Part shown: in pieces, positions 8,865 to 16,135 of the stretch
Layout: every line of letters starts with the position of its first letter
How positions within the stretch are numbered: the first letter of the stretch is position 1
Source: a virus
Virus record (IMG/VR): IMGVR_UViG_3300009545_000041
Coordinates: 1 to 40,188 of that record
Length of the DNA: 40,188 nt
Reading direction: 5' to 3' (one strand)
The notes under the pieces: model-generated
Databases searched by the model: none
Told to the model about the DNA's origin: nothing
What the model saw: the letters and a program-made list of their open reading frames with translations, nothing else
Translations under genes and position numbers: made by a program

Positions 8865-10243
8865 ATGTCCTCATCTTCCGTGCCGGGGATGCGAGCAATG
8901 CAGCAGGTCGTCCGGAACTCCTCACCAGTACAGCATGCCCCACGGGCCGGCGTAATCCGAGCGGAGATCACCTGACCGAATGCCTCTTCGGAGTCGATCG
9001 ACGGCGGATGCAGGGTGATCGTACTGGCCGGCGTCAGAGCCCGGGGAAGCCCGAAGGACTCGGTCGAGGGGATCGAGGCCGGGGAGAGGGTGACCGAGGC
9101 CGATGCCGAAGGCGTCGGAACCGCCTCGGCCGTCAGGATGCTTCCCGGGTTGCGGGTCGCCGATCCCGGGGAATCCTGCGGAGTTCCGAAAGTCTCCGAG
9201 GTCGGGATGGAGGCCGGTGAGAGGGTGGCGCGGCCGGGAGTCTCCGTCGGAGTTCCGAAGGCCTCGGCCGTTGCGATGGAGGCCGGCGAGAGGAGAACCG
9301 CTCCCGGCTGTGAAGCGGCAGCCCCGAAGGCTTGAGCCGAAGGAACCGAGGCGGGGGAGAGGATGACCGCGCCCGGAAGGTCGAATGGCGTCCCGAAAGC
9401 CTCAGCGCTGGCGATGGAGGCCGGAGAACGGGTCACCCGGCCTGGCTGGGACTGGGGGGTTCCGAATGCCTCGGCCGAGGTGATCGAGGTCAGCGTGATG
9501 GTGACCCGGCCCGGCTGAGATACCGGCGTCCCGAAGGACTCCGTGCTGGCGATCGATGCCGGGCTGAGGGTCTGGACCTGGGCGCCGGGATAGTTGACGT
9601 TGGAGACCGCGAAGTCGTCCATCCATTCGGCGGGCAGCGACGCGATGGCCACGACCTGGCCGAAGTTGATGGCGTCGATATTGGTGACCGACCCCATGTT
9701 CTGGCCGGTGGTGGACAGAGTCCCATTGGCGACCGGAGTGGAGCTATCGGCCACGAACAGCTTGACCTCACCAGCCCCGGTGGTGGTGCCGTTGCCGGGA
9801 GTGCAGAAGCCCTCCACCCGGTTCCACTGCGAGAAGGTGAAGGCGGCCGTCATGGTGGAGATCAGGGAGTTGCTAGTGTTGCGGAGCTGCAAATGACGGG
9901 TGTCATCGAAGGTGACCCGCAACGCCTGGACGGTGTCGGTGGTTCCACGCAGCCGGCATAGCGACGGGTTGGTGGCCGCGACGATGGAATCGATCCAGAA
10001 GTAGATCCGAAACCACCAGGTCCCCGAGGCCGTCAGGGTCCATGTCATCGACGAGGTGGCCGACGAGGTGGTGGAGATCTTTACCGACTGGGTGCCGTGG
10101 GCGGCATGGGTGTTGTCCGAGATGAGGACAGCACCGGTCGATGAGGTCGAGTTGAAGGCATCCCCGGATGAGCCGCCGGAGTTGGCGCTGGTGACAGTGT
10201 TGCCGTTGGGGATGCCGTTAACGATGTTCAGCTTCGACGCCAT
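8861..10243 (-). CDS. Virion protein with LamG-like domain and nine tandem repeats
   Basis: A 460-residue protein. Residues 30-220 look like a concanavalin A/LamG-type beta sandwich (WFRIYFWID, FSQWNRVEGFC, WMDDFAVSNV). Residues 226-430 are nine tandem copies of a 20-25 residue unit with the core LSPASIASAEAFGTP followed by PGxVT. The C terminus is Cys-rich (GACCTG, TTCCIA). The gene has a strong GAGGGGG ribosome site. Such repeats with a carbohydrate-binding fold suggest a surface decoration or adhesion protein. It is between the major tail gene and the neck genes. Confidence 0.7.
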   Translation of the reverse strand: MASKLNIVNGIPNGNTVTSANSGGSSGDAFNSTSSTGAVLISDNTHAAHGTQSVKISTTSSATSSMTWTLTASGTWWFRIYFWIDSIVAATNPSLCRLRGTTDTVQALRVTFDDTRHLQLRNTSNSLISTMTAAFTFSQWNRVEGFCTPGNGTTTGAGEVKLFVADSSTPVANGTLSTTGQNMGSVTNIDAINFGQVVAIASLPAEWMDDFAVSNVNYPGAQVQTLSPASIASTESFGTPVSQPGRVTITLTSITSAEAFGTPQSQPGRVTRSPASIASAEAFGTPFDLPGAVILSPASVPSAQAFGAAASQPGAVLLSPASIATAEAFGTPTETPGRATLSPASIPTSETFGTPQDSPGSATRNPGSILTAEAVPTPSASASVTLSPASIPSTESFGLPRALTPASTITLHPPSIDSEEAFGQVISARITPARGACCTGEEFRTTCCIARIPGTEDEDI

Positions 10244-10244
10244 G

Positions 10245-10334
10245 TCACACCCCCTCGGTTATGGTGGTCGCCATGACGTATGGGGATTGGGCGATGCCGT
10301 TGCTCCCGGCCGGCGAACCCTGGATGAGAGCCAT
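10245..10334 (-). CDS. Possible 29-residue small protein
   Basis: A 29-codon frame (begins MALIQGSPAGSNG) fills the otherwise empty space between two structural genes. Its stop lies 1 base before the ATG of the 460-residue protein, and the ribosome site of that gene lies within its last codons. The upstream ribosome site is weak. It may be real and translationally coupled, or only a leader. No family is recognised. Confidence 0.35.
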   Translation of the reverse strand: MALIQGSPAGSNGIAQSPYVMATTITEGV

Positions 10335-10362
10335 CGACCCGATCACCGGCGAGTCGGTCGAG

Positions 10363-10764
10363 TCAGAGCTTGAAGATCTTGCTGGCGCCACTGCTCCAGG
10401 CGATGACGATATCGCCACCATTGGTGAGCTGCGGAAATCCGGTGACGGTGTCCCAGAGGGCGATGAGTCGGCTGGTTCCGGCGACCCCGGTGTCCTGGTA
10501 CATGACGAGCTGAGTGATGGTGGACCCTGACGCCACAGCCGTGAAGGTCACATCGTCGGCGTCGAAAACGCCTGCCGTCGTGGTCTTGGTGGTCAGGTTC
10601 GCCGAGGTGGCAATGACACCGGAGACCGAGCTGAAAAACTGATCCGTGGCCAGGTTGGGGACATAGGCCGAGGAGACCGCGACGACCTTGATGTTGTCGG
10701 TGGGCATGTTGATCTCGGCCTTGAGGTAGCTCTCCCGGCCCTTGTCGTACAACGCGTTACTCAT
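10363..10764 (-). CDS. Minor structural protein
   Basis: A 133-residue protein beginning MSNALYDKGRESYLKAEI. The motif YDKGRExxLxxxI followed by IKVVAVSSAYVPNLATDQF recurs in small proteins encoded in phage structural modules (recalled, not searched). The rest is beta-rich with many Thr, Ser and Ala. Function is unknown; location between the major tail protein and the LamG-like protein suggests a decoration or tail-associated role. Confidence 0.6.
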   Translation of the reverse strand: MSNALYDKGRESYLKAEINMPTDNIKVVAVSSAYVPNLATDQFFSSVSGVIATSANLTTKTTTAGVFDADDVTFTAVASGSTITQLVMYQDTGVAGTSRLIALWDTVTGFPQLTNGGDIVIAWSSGASKIFKL

Positions 10765-10783
10765 TGGCTAACCTGTCTCATGC

Positions 10784-10789
10784 TAGGTT
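10784..10789 (+). promoter_or_regulatory. Extended -10 box for the HNH gene
   Basis: TGC followed by TAGGTT forms an extended -10 element six bases before the ATG of the HNH gene. No convincing -35 is seen. With the usual spacing, transcription would start at or next to the A of the ATG, giving a leaderless mRNA, which actinobacteria translate well. Confidence 0.4.
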
Positions 10790-10795
10790 TGCTAA

Positions 10796-11242
10796 ATGAC
10801 GAGATACCGATGGGTCAGACTGAGGAACCATCCCCTGCAGCCTGAAGCCCACTGGAAGACAGTGCCAAGGCATCGCCTTGTGCTCTGGGACAAGATTGGC
10901 CCGGGTCCACATCGGTGTCACACCTGTGACACTCAGGTGAACTGGGGCAGCGGCACCGGAAAAGGAGTTCTGGTGGTGGATCACCTGGACAACGATTCCG
11001 GCAACAACGCTCCGGACAACCTGGAGCCAAGCTGCCATGGCTGCAACTGCCGACGTGGACATCCACACAACATCAAGCCAGGCGAGACCTGGGCTTACAT
11101 GACTGGAAGTCCGATTCGACATAGAGCCGAAGAGCGCATCTGTCCTTGCGGAACCAGCTTCTTGTTCATCTCCGCTGACAAGCGCCCAGGCAGGGGTCGC
11201 TTCTGTTCGCGCAGTTGCGCTCGCAAGAAGTGGTCTGCCTAA
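10796..11242 (+). CDS. HNH endonuclease
   Basis: A 148-residue protein on the strand opposite to its neighbours. Residues 40-90 contain CHTCD, then VVDHLDNDSGNNAPDNLEP and CHGCN: the His-Asn-His nuclease core with two zinc-binding CxxC pairs. A second cysteine cluster (CPCG about residue 115, FCSRSC about residue 140) forms a C-terminal zinc-finger-like module. This looks like a free-standing homing endonuclease inserted between the major tail gene and the next structural gene. It is followed by a strong hairpin shared with the convergent gene. Confidence 0.85.
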   Translation: MTRYRWVRLRNHPLQPEAHWKTVPRHRLVLWDKIGPGPHRCHTCDTQVNWGSGTGKGVLVVDHLDNDSGNNAPDNLEPSCHGCNCRRGHPHNIKPGETWAYMTGSPIRHRAEERICPCGTSFLFISADKRPGRGRFCSRSCARKKWSA

Positions 11243-11279
11243 CGCGTTCGCCACGGTGTGTCCGATCTATCTGAGATCC

Positions 11280-11316
11280 GACCGGCTGGGAGCTGATAAC
11301 CAGATCCCAGCCGGTC
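11280..11316. terminator. Hairpin between convergent genes
   Basis: A perfect 12-bp inverted repeat (GACCGGCTGGGA at 11280-11291 with TCCCAGCCGGTC at 11305-11316, 13-base loop) lies between the ends of the HNH gene (+) and the major tail gene (-). No long T-run follows on either strand, so it may be a bidirectional terminator or an mRNA-stabilising hairpin. Confidence 0.65.
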
Positions 11317-11324
11317 CTCACTTG

Positions 11325-12254
11325 TCAGGTGGTGGTGACCGTCGTGGTCGACGGAGCGGTGGAGAAGTCCATCGGGCCGGAGGTGATCGTGAAGGTCGCG
11401 GCGGTCGCGTAGGTGTGGGTCGCGGTCAGGGCCGGGGTGGTGATCTCCACGACCGTGCCGTCACCCCAGTCCACATAGAGCGGGAACGTCGGAGCGGGTG
11501 CGACATGGAAGGTCAGGGTCGCGGCCTTCACCACGGCGGCGGCCGTCATCGACAGGCCCGGGACCGGGCCACAGCCACATGCGGCGGTCGGGGGAGCCAG
11601 ATTGACCAGCTGCGCCCGTCGATGCGTATTCGCACCGATGGCCGTCAGCATCGGGCCGGGAAAGCCCTGGTTGGTACCGGACTGATTGGTCAGGACGTTA
11701 TACGGGCCGACACCCCACGGGCTGTTGGCATTGGTACGCCCGGTGACCGTGAAGTTGGCGGCGCCGTTCTGCAGGGTCACATCGCCGATGGTGCCCTCGG
11801 TCACCCACGGCGCCAGGAAGTATCCGTAGTTGACCAGGCCGTCGGTGCAGGCGTTGGAGCCGCCGATACGGGTCCAGGTTTCCAGGGCGAAGTTCACCGT
11901 GTTGACCGAGCCCACGGCGGTGTCCCAGCCGACCACATTGGGGGTATCCGCGTCATCGAGGACGAGGGGTTCGCCGGACATGATCGACAAGAGCTGCGGG
12001 TCGACGTTGCAGAAGATCACGGTGATGTTGATCCACTTGAGGATCGGCGGAGCGGTGTCGGTGATACACGGCTGGGCGTCGGCGTTCAGGGCGAAGTAGT
12101 CCTGACGGGCCTCATACTCAGGAGCCTGGGCGACCGAGATCAGGCCGCTGGAGGTCACCTGAGCGCAGGCCCCGGTCTGGACAACGCCACAAGCGTCGAG
12201 CTGGGTCACGCGGACAGCCGGGACCCGAAAGACGGTGAAGCACTCAGAAGCCAC
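11325..12254 (-). CDS. Major tail protein with C-terminal PKD-like domain
   Basis: A 309-residue protein forming the tail tube. Residues 1-205 match the actinophage major tail protein pattern: FTVFRVPAVRVTQLDACG, a central NITVIFCNVDP, FALETWTRIGG, and SPWGVGPYNV. Residues 215-309 are an added PKD/Ig-like domain (YVDWGDGTVVEITT, then THTYATAATFTITS) expected to decorate the tail surface. The gene lies upstream of the neck genes rather than between the tail terminator and the chaperones, which is unusual. Confidence 0.85.
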   Translation of the reverse strand: MASECFTVFRVPAVRVTQLDACGVVQTGACAQVTSSGLISVAQAPEYEARQDYFALNADAQPCITDTAPPILKWINITVIFCNVDPQLLSIMSGEPLVLDDADTPNVVGWDTAVGSVNTVNFALETWTRIGGSNACTDGLVNYGYFLAPWVTEGTIGDVTLQNGAANFTVTGRTNANSPWGVGPYNVLTNQSGTNQGFPGPMLTAIGANTHRRAQLVNLAPPTAACGCGPVPGLSMTAAAVVKAATLTFHVAPAPTFPLYVDWGDGTVVEITTPALTATHTYATAATFTITSGPMDFSTAPSTTTVTTT

Positions 12255-12265
12255 TTTGGGTCCCC

Positions 12266-12532
12266 TTAACTATCGATCTTCTTCGGACGGCCGGGCTTGC
12301 GCTTTACCGGCGTCTGAACCTTGTCGTCCGTGTCTTCGGCGTCCTCGGCGCCCGTTTCCTGCTTGACCTTGAGAGCCTTGAGGTAAAGCTCGTACAGGTA
12401 GTCCGGCACCACGAAGGCGATTCCGTTGCTGCCATCCGAGGTGGTCTGGACGTGATTTGGGTCTTCGGCCAGGCCGAGCAGGAGCTGGGTATGGCCAGCC
12501 AGATCCTCGCGGCCTGGATCTACGAGCGCCAT
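12266..12532 (-). CDS. Small virion-module protein with AT-hook-like tail
   Basis: An 88-residue protein, start at MALVDPGRE; the frame upstream is the shadow of the preceding gene, and its ATG sits next to that gene's stop. Residues 40-60 (AFVVPDYLYELYLKALK) are helical. The C terminus RKPGRPKK matches the AT-hook core GRP flanked by basic residues, so it may contact DNA or simply be a basic tail. Located between an unassigned virion gene and the major tail gene. Confidence 0.6.
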   Translation of the reverse strand: MALVDPGREDLAGHTQLLLGLAEDPNHVQTTSDGSNGIAFVVPDYLYELYLKALKVKQETGAEDAEDTDDKVQTPVKRKPGRPKKIDS

Positions 12533-12533
12533 G

Positions 12534-13358
12534 TCAGGCTCCAAGGGTGATATCGACGGAGGCGTTGAAGCAGTCGTAGGCCACGACATACTCACGCTCG
12601 GCGTACATCCTGACCTGGTTGGTCACCTTGTCGATCGAGGCACCCCATGGGGACACGAAGATGTCCGAGGAGCGCCAGATCGACATCTGGCCGGTGATGT
12701 ACCAGAAGCTGTGTCCGGCGGCCGGGGCGGTTCCGGTCGGGCCTACGTTCGCGTAGTCGCCGAAGGAGACGGCGGTGCCCATCTTGGTCCGCCAGACCTG
12801 ACCGTCCTTGTAGACGTGACCATCGATCATGACCCTCGCCTCATCGGCGATCGGGATGTGGATGATCCCCGTCGGCCCGTACTGGTGGTACAGCCAGCCC
12901 TCCAGGGAGCCGATGGCCGCCGAGACGCTGGTGACCGCCGTGAGCGCCGTTCCGGCCGGGGTGTTGTTGGCCAGGCTCGGGGCCTGGGCGAATGTCCCGG
13001 CCGAGAAGATCTGTTCGACCACGGCCTGCTCGCCGGCCTGGAGCTTGGCCGTGACGAGCTGATCCCAGTCACGCTCCATGAACGGCAGGGTGCCGCACAG
13101 GAATGAGGCGATCACCACGAATGGGGTTCCGGTGATCGTGGTCAGGCCGTCGGTGAACGTCTTGGTGTCGAGATCCGGGATGCAGTTGACCTCGTAGCCA
13201 CCCGGCAGGGAGCACAACGGAGTCGTGTAGAACAGACCACCCATCTTGGCGTGGTCCGGAAGCTGCAGCGGACCGTTGGCCGCAGTGAAGAGGCCGTAGC
13301 GCTGCTGGTTCGGGTTGGGGTCGGCCGTCAGTAGTACCGGCGGGATGACTGCAACCAT
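12534..13358 (-). CDS. Virion protein of unknown role (capsid-associated)
   Basis: A 274-residue protein directly after the major capsid gene, with a strong AAGGAGG ribosome site. It begins MVAVIPPVLLTADPNPNQQ and contains a central helical part around EQAVVEQIFSAG and late beta strands ending in ASVDITLGA. The overall organisation recalls a second HK97-like or decoration protein, but no family can be named. Its high expression position next to the capsid gene supports a structural role. Confidence 0.6.
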   Translation of the reverse strand: MVAVIPPVLLTADPNPNQQRYGLFTAANGPLQLPDHAKMGGLFYTTPLCSLPGGYEVNCIPDLDTKTFTDGLTTITGTPFVVIASFLCGTLPFMERDWDQLVTAKLQAGEQAVVEQIFSAGTFAQAPSLANNTPAGTALTAVTSVSAAIGSLEGWLYHQYGPTGIIHIPIADEARVMIDGHVYKDGQVWRTKMGTAVSFGDYANVGPTGTAPAAGHSFWYITGQMSIWRSSDIFVSPWGASIDKVTNQVRMYAEREYVVAYDCFNASVDITLGA

Positions 13359-13369
13359 CAGGTCTTCCT

Positions 13370-13431
13370 CCTTTCGTCAGATCTGTGGCTTGGGGGCCGG
13401 GCCGAAGTCCGGCCCCCTGTCCAACGAAAGG
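13370..13431 (-). promoter_or_regulatory. Nested hairpin at the ribosome site after the capsid gene
   Basis: Between the capsid stop and the next start there is an inner 9-bp inverted repeat (GGGGGCCGG 13392-13400 with CCGGCCCCC 13409-13417) inside an outer 8-bp one (CCTTTCGT 13370-13377 with ACGAAAGG 13424-13431). Read on the minus strand, the arm at 13370-13377 is ACGAAAGG and runs into the AAGGAGG ribosome site of the 274-residue gene. It may act as partial terminator, stabiliser or translation control. Confidence 0.55.
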
Positions 13432-15105
13432 TCAGCAGGTGATCGTGTTCGTGCTGGTGCGCTGAGCACCCGACTCACCGGACGGGCAGATGTTGACGGT
13501 GTAGGCACGCGACACCGGGCACATCTTGATCATCGCCCAGCCGGTCTCCGTGAACAGCTGCGTCACCTGGTTGACGACCAGCTTGGTGCTGTCGTAGACC
13601 GAGTTCAGCGTGATGACGTCGGATACCGCCGCCACCCAGGTGCCGGCCGGGTAGACCGTGAACACCAGCGAGGTCGGAAGAGCCGTGATCGGGGTGTCCG
13701 CGCCGGGGCCGACGCCGGCCGAGGAGAACGCGTCCTGCCAGTCGTAGACGAAGTCCACGGTGGCGCCACGGGCCGCGAACCACGAGGAGATCGCCGAATC
13801 CATCAGGTTCGGGTCGTCGGTGGCGTTGCGACGCGACCAGTCGGCCCGCATCTGGGCGAGGACCCAGAAGGGCATCTTGACCTCAAGGGTCGCCGAGCGG
13901 GAGAGCCGCAGGCGGTACTTGACGTCGGTGATGGCCAGATCCACGGCCGCCATGATCTGGGTGACCACGGTGCCATCACCCGCGAAGGTGCCCAGCCCCG
14001 TCAGATCCACCGCAGTCGAGCCGGTGACCACGGCCGCCATCTGCAGCATGCCGATCTGGTGGGCCGAAGCCGCCAGCGCACCACGGATGAAGGTCGCCAC
14101 GAACTCCGGGTAGGCCCGGTTCTGCAGGATGTTTCCGGTCAGGCAGAGGCCGGTCACGCCGAGGCGGTGATCGGTGAAGGACGGGCAGGGGATCTCCAGG
14201 CAGGTCTTGGTGGTACCGGAGATGACCTGGGCCTCGGTGAGGTTGAAGTAACCGGTACCGTCACCGAAGATCGAATCGAATTCGATGCCGGTGTTGCTGC
14301 GGATACCACCACGTGGGGCCTGGACCTCGGGGAAGCTCGGAATGCCGTCCATAGTGATCTGCAGACAGGTGTCGTAGATCGTGGTCGACGGGGAACACCA
14401 ACCGGTCGCGGCCGTCAGGGACTGGCCGGGCTCGATCCGGTTGGAGGCCAGCAGCGAACCGCCCGGAAGGCGTGCCTCCGAACGTACGGCATCGAGGACT
14501 TCCTGGTCGGACTCCTGGCCGAACACCCGCATCTCCTGCGGGTAGTCACGGCGGATGACCGCCACGCCATGTGAACCCTGGGCGTTGGCGCCGAGGCCGT
14601 GGTAGCCGGCCGAGCGGGCCATGAACGCCTCGGCGACCTGAGTGAGGTCGAGCGTCTGGCCGGTGGCGAAGTTCGGGACATCGGCGGCGGCGATCAGCGA
14701 GCCGTACACCGGCTGGGAACCGGCGGGAACGACCTCGGATGGAAGAGTGCCGCCAGCGGCGATATCGGCGAGCGTCGGGATGATGACCGGTTCCACGGCG
14801 GGAACGACGGCCGCGACGACAGGCTCGACGACAGGCTCGACGATCGGCTCCGGCTCGACGACCGGCGGGGCGGTGGCAGCGGCGAGACGGGCAGCACGGC
14901 CGGCACGGGCGTCAAGTTCCGCCTGGGCGTCAAGGTCGAACTGCTGGAGGTCCTCGATGTCGGTGATGACATCCTCGCCGAAGGAGTCGAGGTTCGCACT
15001 CGCGAAGGTGGTCAGCTCCGTGAACTCGGTCCGAGCCGCAGTACGGAGGTCGTTGATTGCCGCGACCGTCAACTGAGTGAGGTCCGCTGGGCGGATGAAC
15101 TTCAT
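13432..15105 (-). CDS. Major capsid protein with N-terminal scaffold-like region
   Basis: A 557-residue protein starting MKFIRPADL at 15105, preceded by GGGAAGG six bases upstream; an in-frame TTG five codons earlier is less likely. Residues 1-80 are a helical, charged scaffold (delta-domain) candidate, followed by a Pro/Val/Glu linker (about residues 80-110, with repeated EPVVEPVV), then the large HK97-like capsid domain. Position after the protease and portal supports the call. The capsid domain has several cysteines (CLQI, CLEIPCP, GLCLTG). Confidence 0.82.
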   Translation of the reverse strand: MKFIRPADLTQLTVAAINDLRTAARTEFTELTTFASANLDSFGEDVITDIEDLQQFDLDAQAELDARAGRAARLAAATAPPVVEPEPIVEPVVEPVVAAVVPAVEPVIIPTLADIAAGGTLPSEVVPAGSQPVYGSLIAAADVPNFATGQTLDLTQVAEAFMARSAGYHGLGANAQGSHGVAVIRRDYPQEMRVFGQESDQEVLDAVRSEARLPGGSLLASNRIEPGQSLTAATGWCSPSTTIYDTCLQITMDGIPSFPEVQAPRGGIRSNTGIEFDSIFGDGTGYFNLTEAQVISGTTKTCLEIPCPSFTDHRLGVTGLCLTGNILQNRAYPEFVATFIRGALAASAHQIGMLQMAAVVTGSTAVDLTGLGTFAGDGTVVTQIMAAVDLAITDVKYRLRLSRSATLEVKMPFWVLAQMRADWSRRNATDDPNLMDSAISSWFAARGATVDFVYDWQDAFSSAGVGPGADTPITALPTSLVFTVYPAGTWVAAVSDVITLNSVYDSTKLVVNQVTQLFTETGWAMIKMCPVSRAYTVNICPSGESGAQRTSTNTITC

Positions 15106-15208
15106 GTGGGGCCTTCCCAAAGGAGACGTGTATGTCCTTCGATCCGGCCCACAGCCAGCAACCTATGTGTAGTTCAAGTATTCGCAGGTCTTCCACCCGC
15201 TGAGACGC

Positions 15209-15236
15209 AGTGTAGATCTATTCGGGGCAAAAACAA
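15209..15236 (-). promoter_or_regulatory. Candidate promoter for the capsid gene
   Basis: On the minus strand TTGTTT (15236-15231) and TACACT (15214-15209) are separated by 16 bases, directly after a terminator and about 105 bases upstream of the capsid start. This would give the capsid gene its own high-level transcript. The match is fair, not strong. Confidence 0.35.
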
Positions 15237-15268
15237 ACGGACCCGCATCGAAGGCGAGTCCGTTTGCC
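15228..15268 (-). terminator. Rho-independent terminator upstream of the capsid gene
   Basis: CAAACGGAC (15234-15242) pairs with GTCCGTTTG (15258-15266) and the minus strand continues into TTTTTG. It would end or attenuate transcripts coming from the packaging and portal genes before the capsid gene. Confidence 0.7.
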
Positions 15269-15304
15269 TGGTAGCGGGTTACCCGCACCTGAGTTCAGTG
15301 TGGC

Positions 15305-15709
15305 TCAGACGACCGGCGGGCCAGGATCGGCCGCTCGCTGGTTCTCCACGAGGGTGGTCAGCTGCTGCGCTCGCGCCTGCAGGTCGGCCGTCACGGCGGC
15401 CAGGGCCGCCGGGTCCCTGCCGGCAGCGGTGAGTGCCGCCGCCACATCGGTGAGGAAGGTGGCCTGTTCGTCCACCAGGGTGGTGACCGAGTCGCCAAGT
15501 ACGACATCGGCCGCCTGAAGGTCTTCGAGGGCAGTCACGATCTTGTGCTCCATTCGTTCAAATGCCCGCATGATGCTGACATCGGATTTCCGGTTGTTCA
15601 GATGGGCGACGATCAGGTGCGCGTCGGCCGAGTGAAACGCTACGGCAATCAATACCCCGTCGCGATAGATGCCATGCTGATCGGCACCGATTCGCCAGGA
15701 AAGGCTCAT
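15305..15709 (-). CDS. Coiled-coil protein of unknown function
   Basis: A 134-residue protein starting MSLSWRIG at 15709; a GTG two codons earlier overlaps the preceding stop and is an alternative. Residues 45-125 are a long amphipathic helix with regular hydrophobic spacing (LEDLQAADVVLGD, LTDVAAALTAAG). It lies between the protease and capsid genes, where scaffold proteins are often found, but the length and sequence do not identify it. Confidence 0.6.
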   Translation of the reverse strand: MSLSWRIGADQHGIYRDGVLIAVAFHSADAHLIVAHLNNRKSDVSIMRAFERMEHKIVTALEDLQAADVVLGDSVTTLVDEQATFLTDVAAALTAAGRDPAALAAVTADLQARAQQLTTLVENQRAADPGPPVV

Positions 15710-15711
15710 GA

Positions 15712-15858
15712 TCACTTCTTCTTCCTGGTTCCGCCGCCGGCCCGGGTGATCTCGATGACCGCGTTCATCTCACCGATCACATCCTTGGTGGTCCCGTCCG
15801 GAAGGGTCACCGTCCAGACCGTGTTGTCGGGGGTCTGATTTCCGCAACAACCAGCCAT
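15712..15858 (-). CDS. 48-residue small protein
   Basis: A 48-codon frame starting MAGCCGNQTPDNT, with a basic end (GGGTRKKK). It fits tightly: 1 base after the preceding stop and just before the following start. It contains a CC pair near its N terminus, and the segment TVWTVTLPDGTTKDV looks like a small beta hairpin. Small proteins at this site occur in related structural modules; function is unknown. Confidence 0.6.
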   Translation of the reverse strand: MAGCCGNQTPDNTVWTVTLPDGTTKDVIGEMNAVIEITRAGGGTRKKK

Positions 15859-15859
15859 G

Positions 15860-16135
15860 TCAGCTCTCCTTCGCGTCCGGGATGGCCGCATCCATGACGA
15901 CCATGTTGTCGACCTTGACGTAGGTATCCAGGTAGGACTCCCCCTGGTCGCCGTTGTACGTGACTTCGTAGTACTTGCCGTCCGGCAGTGTGGTGCTCAA
16001 CAGGGCCTTCCAGTTCTGGAGGGTCTTGCTGAACCAGACGACGTAGACCTCGTAGTCGACCGGCGGGTCACTCTTATCCAAGGTCTGATCGACATGGCAT
16101 CGAACGATCCACTTGGCCTTGCCCTGATAGTCCAT
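15860..16135 (-). CDS. Small structural-module protein
   Basis: A 91-residue acidic protein (starts MDYQGKAKW, contains DGKYYEVTYNGDQGESYLD). It follows the protease gene directly. It appears to be one compact alpha/beta domain without cysteine clusters or membrane segments. No named family is assigned. Confidence 0.65.
   Translation of the reverse strand: MDYQGKAKWIVRCHVDQTLDKSDPPVDYEVYVVWFSKTLQNWKALLSTTLPDGKYYEVTYNGDQGESYLDTYVKVDNMVVMDAAIPDAKES

Noticed and set aside
10778-11254. Minus-strand frame opposite the HNH gene
   Set aside because: The plus strand carries the complete HNH motif and zinc-binding cysteines; the minus frame is its shadow.
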